From assembly GCA_023897205.1 (NCBI GenBank), contig JAHWDD010000003.1, positions 4,033,665 to 4,097,664 of the forward strand: 64,000 nt of DNA. Direction: 5' to 3'. The translations under genes and the position numbers were made by a program. The notes under the pieces are model-generated. The model worked only from the letters and a program-made list of their open reading frames with translations. It made no database searches and had not been told where the DNA came from. Origin of the DNA: Exophiala sp. HKRS030. Lineage: Eukaryota; Ascomycota; Eurotiomycetes; Chaetothyriales; Herpotrichiellaceae. Below, one piece after another: positions 57,491-64,000 of this stretch; the stretch's first letter is position 1; the number at the start of each line of letters is the position of its first letter.

Positions 57491-60400
57491 CGGAAGTTGA
57501 CTTAGAAGAGTGAATGGAGTATCAGTCACTGAGTCTCACAATCCCCTCCCCACCCCCCTGACCAGAGCTGAAATCAGGACCATCCTATCAATCCTCGTTG
57601 AGAGCAAGCGAGGCGTGCAGTCTAGTCGCCTTCTAGAAGAACAAGCGAGGTCTTCCATGGCCATGGCCCCTTGGTGAAATCAGCCTCGCTTCGCGAAGAG
57701 GAGGTATGATTGAGAACTGCAAACCTGGCAAGGTCGATAATTGATACGAGTCTGGCTATATTAGGCCGAAGCGGGCTCGTTGTGTCGAGTAAGGACTAGA
57801 AAGGCCGAGATATGAACATGCAAGTCAAGATAAGATGCATTAGAAGTGCAACAATGCGCGTAGAAACCTGTCGACACGAGGTAGTGCTCATCCGACAGTA
57901 CTGCAGGCTCGGAGAAATTTCAAGTATTGATAGTTGAAATGAATCCACTAATGCTAAAGGACTTTTCACCGAAAGGGTAATCAAGCATCATTCCACGTTG
58001 CACATGCCATGGGGGAGACAAAATAACAGTGTCGCCATCGATCTCTGCTCACGTGGACCGTCACACTCACATACCACCCGTTGTGCTCGGTGGCTAGGAC
58101 AGTCGATGAGGAACTGACTTCTGAACTGGTGTCTGGGGATAGTGTAAAACGGGGTTAGTGTGCCCCCGGCGCAATTCTCGGTGGTTTTCTGGAACCTCCG
58201 CTCTTCGCTCCCTCATCTGCCCCAGAGGCGTTGTTTCAGTTCCTTGACGGATTTCTGTTTCCATCCACCATACCTTCTTTCTCCACTCACTAATCAATAC
58301 GTACGGAGTACTGTACATACGGGAGTAGGATCATGTCCACATTTTTCAGCTCCACCCCAAGCCACCACCACCACCACCCACAAACAAACATGCAAGATAT
58401 CCGAACTAAAAGATCCCCTGCATTCTTTCTCCCTCCTCACAGTCTCCCACAATTCTCCAGGATGTCAGACTGTGGGCGGTGGGCGGAGGGCGTAACTGGG
58501 GCCGCGAATTTGATTAGCACGAGGTCGGGTGGCATACCCCACAATTTCCTCTAACTAAATCTCTTGTCTTCCCTTTCCCCTTTTGGGTCGGTTGCTCTCG
58601 TTTTCTCTCTCTCTCATGACATGAAAGCCTAGATTGTCATGTAAAGTGAAAAAAAAAGAAGGGCCGTAGACACCGTCGAAAGTACCCTTTGGCCGAACGA
58701 AATTGTCCGAATCTCGGTCACTTTTTCTCATGTGCAATTTTATGCTGGTGAACTTTGCGCATGTCACAGAAGTAGTCAGTAATGGATGGTGGACTTGTAA
58801 CGGACTACCATGTAAGAATGCTCGAGGATGGCAGTCACTTCCGAAACAGTTTCGCTTATAGTGACAGCGTGCATCGCAACCAGGTAAAGAGCGCTAGAAC
58901 GACGCAGCTTGGAGCGCCATGTCACGGCGGCTCGATGGATGACGCTCGGCTCCTACAGCTCACTTATGTGATCCCCCAAGTAGGGAATATGCAGAACTGG
59001 GCACGAGATCACCTATGGTGATCATCAGCATGTCTATCTCTATCCAGTGGCCGCTTGAGGAGGATGTGGCAAGCGAGTTGCGAAAAATGTTCCATCGTCC
59101 AAGGCACTATGTAACTCAGGTTTATAGCCTAGGAGAGAGGCGGGCGACTCACTACTTGGTCAGGTTCTGTCTCAATCGGGACTATGACAAGGTTTAGTCG
59201 AGTATCTTATTGGGAAACATTGATAGATTTGTCTTGATCCTTGATGTCATGATAGCTCTTGGACGGGATCAAGTGCGGATGGGTCATGTAGGCTCTGGCT
59301 AGAGGAAACGACCCGAGTTGGTTCGCCGTTAGCGCCAACTCACAATCGAGTACGGTGACGACCTAGCACCTGGTTATGCATACGGTGGCACGGGTGGTGA
59401 GAACATTCAGCGCTGCTTTCAGTAGTATACAGGACCCCGACATGCTGCGTCACACGGCATTTCCGAGCAACAACAGGTACGCCACCCACGCAATGCGTGC
59501 AATCATCATAACCGGGATACTTACAAACTCGAGAGAATGACTGGAATTGTCCTACGATGGGTAGTAGGCGAGTATGCACGTTCTTCAGTGGGCGAACGAT
59601 TTCGAACGACTGTGATCTGGTTTTCAATCATCTGGAGAATGAGAATTTTCATAAAAGGAAAAGTCAATTTAGATTGGATTTTAAACGAAAAGTGACAAGA
59701 TGGCCGTGACTCTTGATCATTACAAGCAGGGCTAAGACTGTACCTCCAGACACGGTAAAACCTTGGTCGTCCAGGTGTCCACCCAAGGCTGTGGTACGAG
59801 CATCTGAAGCCGAGGAGGGATAAAGCTTTTGGTGGTTGGCGTGGCCAAAATTCATCGCTGCAGGTGACGATGCTCGATACTTGAGGCAAGGTCAAGGTTG
59901 GCAACCCAAGTGAAATCGAGCTTGTCACGATCCAACGCTGAGGTGTCCGCGGGCATCGAATTGAGTGACGATCAACTGGGGTGAACCCCAGATCAATCTG
60001 TGGCCCTCATTTGCGTCGACAGCTTGGACTTGCTGAAAGGGTAATGATTGCCCAGGAAACTCCAAAAATGCCTTCCGGGGCATCCAGCTCTGACCAGTGA
60101 CCGGTTGAAGACTGATCACTGACCAGAGAACAAACCTTGAAGAACCGAAAGGGCACAAGTCATCTGGGCCAGGGTGACAGGGTGATTTGTCTGGAGCCCC
60201 CGTTGAGTGGACAGTGGCATATGTAGTGAGTAGTGAGAAGTAAACAGTTGGTCGTTGTTCAGTGGTGGATCCGATCTCCTCGAGGCTCGGCGAATGTCAA
60301 AGAGTGCGGGGTCAGCTTCCTTGCAGGCGGAAGGAGCGAGTCACCGGCTTGGAATCTGCGTTTAAAGATGGAAGGAGTACGAAGGGACAGGGGACAGCAG

Positions 60401-60632
60401 GGGGGCACGAGGGGGAAACCTCAGATGCTCAAGTTCGATGACGCTTGTCCTTCGGTCAAGGTCGTTGGTGACTGGTCTCGTGCAACGGTAGGTTCTTGAG
60501 CTGTTACTAGCGGCCGGCGAGACTCCTAAGCTCCCGTGCAAATAAATTGTCAACAGGTGAGGCTCTCGAGTTTTTCTACGGGTGACGGCGACGACTCCAC
60601 CTTTCGGTCGCTCCTTCTCCAAGTGCCCAGCA

Positions 60633-60668
60633 GGTGCCCACTGCCCACTGCCAACTGCCCACTGCCCA
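60633..60668. repeat. Short tandem repeat, GCCCACT-type unit
   Basis: Four to five imperfect copies of a seven-base unit (GCCCACT/GCCAACT) upstream of the sugar transporter gene. Confidence 0.7.
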
Positions 60669-60810
60669 GTCCTCCGTAGTTGCCCAGGCTTCCTCGGCCA
60701 ATCACTGCTCTTGCCGTCGGCTGATGTTCCTCGTCTTTTTTTGCTTCGTCTTGCTTGCTGGCGCTTGTGGAAAGGCTTCGGTGGCTTCAAGTCTCCAACC
60801 TCTGACAACC

Positions 60811-60849
60811 CAAGCTCCACGACGAGCTCCACGACAAGCTCCACGACGC
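60811..60849. repeat. 12-bp tandem repeat, GCTCCACGACGA-type unit
   Basis: Three imperfect direct copies of a 12-base unit. It makes the minus-strand frame read VELVVELVVEL, a sign that the overlapping 192-codon frame is a repeat artefact. Confidence 0.8.
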
Positions 60850-61447
60850 CATGGGATGTGTCCTTCGGCTCACGACATGCTTCCCCATTCCAGCAAACAC
60901 CTGACCTGTACACTTTGTGACCCTTGAGCCTTAACAACACAATCCTCCAGACCTCCGCCCTGGTGCTCGTCCAGTCGCGTAACCCACGTAACCTTGTGTT
61001 TCCCCGCTAACTCTCTAGCCACGATAGAGTTTGACCGAGCTTCCCTCCGACCACTCCAGCACGGACACTGACACCCACTGGAAGTCGGCCACAGGCTCGT
61101 GTGTGGATGCTCTTTTCACTGGCTTGATCATATTTTGGCCGAGGAACTCTAGCGACTTCGATAGGCCCGAATTCACGATACCCTCACAAGGTTCAGCACC
61201 CTGAATTGGGATCAACATGGGATCCTGCAACCACCGTCATTAGCTTTCCCAGCTCCAAAGTCCAGAAAAGCTTTGCTTACAATGGCTTCAATAACACATA
61301 TATTGCCTCGACTTCCCTCGTAACCTCTGCTCTTCTCATTCCTCAACCCTGGGTCAATCACGACTTCCTGTCTTTCCACATCGGGTCAAATTCGTTTCTT
61401 TATTTTACCTTGACCGTGCTCACGTCACTGCACCTTGACTGCTCACC

Positions 61448-63321
61448 ATGAGCTTCAACAACGATGTCGAAAACGGCGCCGGCCACACCGGCCGCCATAT
61501 GAGCGTCTCCAACTATGCTGGCAACTTGGGCGCCAACACCTACGATTCCTCGCGCAGACGGTCTTCGATCGTTCCCGCCAGCGCTGTCGGGGCCACCACC
61601 AACGAGGTCGTCTTCAATCAGAAGGATGAGACTCTCCGAAAGATGTCAGTCGCTGTCCCTAACTTGGCCGAGCTCTCTGCCGATGCCAAAGCCGCCGCCG
61701 ATCTAGAAACCAGCATGGGTTTCCGTGAGGGTTGCAGGCTCTACCCAAAGGCCATCGTCTTCTCCTTCTGCCTGTCCCTCGCCGTCATCATGGAAGGTTA
61801 TGATACATACCTCCTCGGAAACTTCTTCGGTAACCAGTCCTTCGCCCGCAAGTATGGTGGTCTTGGTCCCATCAAGGATGGCGTCCAGACATACGAGGTC
61901 AGCGCCACCTGGCAGAGCGCCCTCGGAAATGGTAGTGCCACGGCCCAAATCATCGGTCTCTTCATCAACGGTATCGTCTCCGAGAGAATTGGCTACCGCT
62001 GGACCATGATCGGTGCCCTTCTATTCATCACTGGAACCATCTTCATCACATTCTTCGCCGTCAATGTACAGATGCTTCTCGCTGGTTATATCTTGTCCGG
62101 TCTTCCCTGGGGTGTTTTCCAGACACTCACCACCACATATGCCGCAGAAGTCACACCTGTACCGCTGCGCCCCTACCTCACCACCTATGTCAACCTTTGC
62201 TGGGTTATCGGTCAGTTGATTGCTGCCGGTATCCTTAAGGGCTTCGTCAATGTCAGTGACGAGTGGGCTTATCGCATCCCCTACGCCATCCAATGGATCT
62301 GGCCTCTACCCATCGCGCTTACTGCTTTCCTGGCTCCCGAGTCTCCTTGGTGGTTGGTTAGACACGGCAAGCTCGACCAAGCTCGTGCTGCGCTTCTTAA
62401 ACTTACTTCCAAAAAGAATACCAGTTTCAATGTCGAGGATACCTTGGCCATGATGATCCATACCAACGAACTTGAAATCCAGCAGACCTCGGGCACTTCG
62501 TATCTCGATTGCTTCAAGGGTGTAGACCTCCGCAGAACTGAGGTCACTTGTATCACCTGGCTCATTCAACAGACCTCCGGCTCCCCTATGATTGGTTGGG
62601 GCACTTATTTCATGATTCAAGCTGGCTTAAGCGATACCAATGCTTACTCCCTTGGTGTTGGCCAATCTGCCATGGGTTTCATGGGTACCGTTCTATCTTG
62701 GTTCTTGATGCCTCACTTCGGTCGTCGCACCCTCTATATCTGGGGCCAGGTCGTCATGTTCGTCATCCTCATGATCATTGGCGGTCTTGGTGTTCCAGAG
62801 CTCTCTACCAGTGTCGGCTGGGCATCCGGCGCTTTGATCCTCATTCTCACATTCGTCTACGATTTTACCGTTGGCCCTGTCTGCTACTCTCTTGTGGCTG
62901 AATTGCCCTCAACTCGTCTTCGTATCAAGACCGTCGTATTGTCGCGAAATGTATACAATGTCATGGGTATAATCATTGGTACTTTGCAACCCCGCATGAT
63001 GAACCCCACTGCCTGGGGATGGCGCGGAAAGACCTGCTTCTTCTGGGGAGGTCTTAATTTGCTCGGCTTGATCTGGACTTACTTCCGTCTTCCTGAACCC
63101 AAGGTATGTCATTTCTTTGCACCACTGATGTGCTATGGTATCGGACAGAAACTGATTTCCTTTACTAGGGTCTTACCTATGCCGAACTCGATGTCCTCTT
63201 CGAGAACAAGGTTTCTGCTCGCAAGTTCAAGAGCGTCAAGGTCGATCCTTATCGCTCCGATAATTTGGTTATTGTCCCTGATGAGGACTCTCATGACGCA
63301 TCTGAAAAGAAGGGCTTTTGA
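61448..63321 (+). CDS. MFS sugar transporter, maltose/hexose permease type
   Basis: Two exons, 61448-63103 and 63169-63321, with a 65-nt intron (GTATGT...TACTAG). The protein is 602 aa. Reading through the intron would give a false C-terminus ending at 63418; the spliced tail GLTYAELDVLFENKVSARKF is the family's usual end after the last membrane helix. Family blocks: AVIMEGYDTYLLGNFFG (helix 1), NGIVSERIGYRW (loop 2-3 motif), PESPWWLVRHGKLDQARAAL, LIQQTSGSPMIGWGTYF, SWFLMPHFGRRTLYIWG and DFTVGPVCYSLVAELPSTRLR. This pattern is that of fungal maltose or general alpha-glucoside H+ symporters. About 12 membrane helices; plasma membrane. Substrate is inferred from the family. No frame break is seen. 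Confidence 0.92.
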
Positions 63322-64000
63322 GTCACACACAACATACCTGGTCCCGTACATGTACTTGCACAACCGCAGTAAAGACATGTCGATGCCAATTTCCATATCT
63401 CAAACATGGTTTGCCTAGGTATTCAACCCTGGACACCATGATCTTTCCTAGTCGAATGCAATAATAATATCATGCGCACGTCGTACTGACTCATATCTAT
63501 TTGTTCAATTTTTGTCTCCTAGGCGTTACTGCGCAGTAATTCTATCTGCCTTTCCTGAATTTCCCACATGAGTTATCTCACACTTACTGCTCAGTACAGC
63601 ATTGAGGATTACAAGATCAATTACTGCATACACAAGTAAGTCGGCACGGCATCTTGTAGTCGCAGTGAGTGGGTGACAAGGCATCACCGTTATGTCTGGG
63701 AGGAATCGAAAGCTCACATCGTAAGCCGGACCTTGTCTTCTGTGGGCTATGCACTAATACCCCCCAAAGGTAGATATGATTCGCTCGTCGAGCTGCGTTG
63801 CCACCAGGGTAGTTTGTGCATAACGCGAAGGTACCAAGATCACGTGGGGAGCGGCAGCCAAGTTTTTGCCAAGAACTTGCCGATTGGGAAGCAACGTTCA
63901 ATGAAAAAGCAGCAGCATAGATATTCATCTTTCCCAAATGCGTCAGGCCAGTTGCCAAGATGCCACTCCACCATCTCGACATCAATAGAGTCCAATTCTA
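63322..64000. other. Right-edge intergenic region
   Basis: About 680 bases after the transporter stop. A 122-codon minus-strand frame (63617-63985) runs near the window edge and could be the end of a gene outside, but nothing in it is recognisable. Confidence 0.4.

Larger units (their letters stand above)
57491..61447. other. 4-kb intergenic region, no gene recognised
   Basis: Between TYS1 and the sugar transporter gene, both plus strand. Open frames up to 192 codons (60362-60940, minus) are repetitive and compositionally unlikely. The stretch from about 61000 is pyrimidine-rich and probably the leader of the transporter gene. No tRNA, transposon or spliced gene was recognised, though small spliced genes could be missed. 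Confidence 0.45.

Noticed and set aside
60362..60940. Minus-strand open frame of 192 codons
   Set aside because: It reads through two tandem repeats (VELVVELVVEL) and is dominated by low complexity.

Overview
The window is a chromosomal segment of a filamentous ascomycete (Pezizomycotina). This rests on intron style (48-106 nt in most genes, GTRNGT donors, CTRAY-like branch points close to the acceptor), on a fungal adenylate cyclase with Ras-association, leucine-rich-repeat, PP2C-like and cyclase domains in that order, and on fungal-type transporters and glycosidases. A placement in Eurotiomycetes is only a guess from sequence flavour. It is ordinary core-genome housekeeping DNA rather than a biosynthetic cluster, prophage-like island or defence locus.

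Layout. 1-3.2 kb: minus-strand DIP2/UTP12 (cut by the window edge) and a D-serine dehydratase. 4.9-8 kb: a large unrecognised plus-strand protein. 10.4-16.7 kb: adenylate cyclase. 18.3-21 kb: a GH31 alpha-glucosidase-type enzyme. 21.4-21.5 kb: an intron-containing tRNA-His. 22.1-25.8 kb: a membrane-anchored coiled-coil protein. 26.4-26.8 kb: a diverged inverted repeat. 26.8-29 kb: a GH15 glycosidase. 30.5-33.4 kb: the divergent pair NIP7/NOC3, both ribosome-biogenesis factors. 35.4-36.3 kb: a tail-anchored CBM48 protein. 36.8-38.4 kb: an isochorismatase-fold hydrolase. 39.6-41.4 kb: a protein with a degenerate retropepsin-like domain. 42.6-45 kb: a 12-exon MFS permease. 45-50.4 kb: gene-poor DNA. 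50.4-52.4 kb: a POT peptide transporter. 54.4-55.6 kb: CDK1. 56.2-57.5 kb: cytosolic tyrosyl-tRNA synthetase. 61.4-63.3 kb: a maltose/hexose-type MFS transporter.

The most notable signal is technical or evolutionary. Six genes (adenylate cyclase, coiled-coil protein, GH15, NOC3, CBM48 protein, MFS permease) need one extra base at a total of eleven sites to restore a family-like reading frame. Every event is a deficit of one base, and ten of the eleven sit in G/C homopolymers of 3-5 bases. Adding exactly these bases makes the spliced length of every affected gene a multiple of three. Homopolymer undercalling in the assembly is the simplest explanation. Genes right of 45 kb show no such event.

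Functional links are loose: ribosome and translation (DIP2, NIP7, NOC3, TyrRS, tRNA-His), growth control (adenylate cyclase, CDK1) and nutrient uptake or glucan use (GH31, GH15, CBM48, peptide and sugar transporters). No obviously new multi-gene system was found. Gene models were built by eye from splice signals and family resemblance; no database search was possible.
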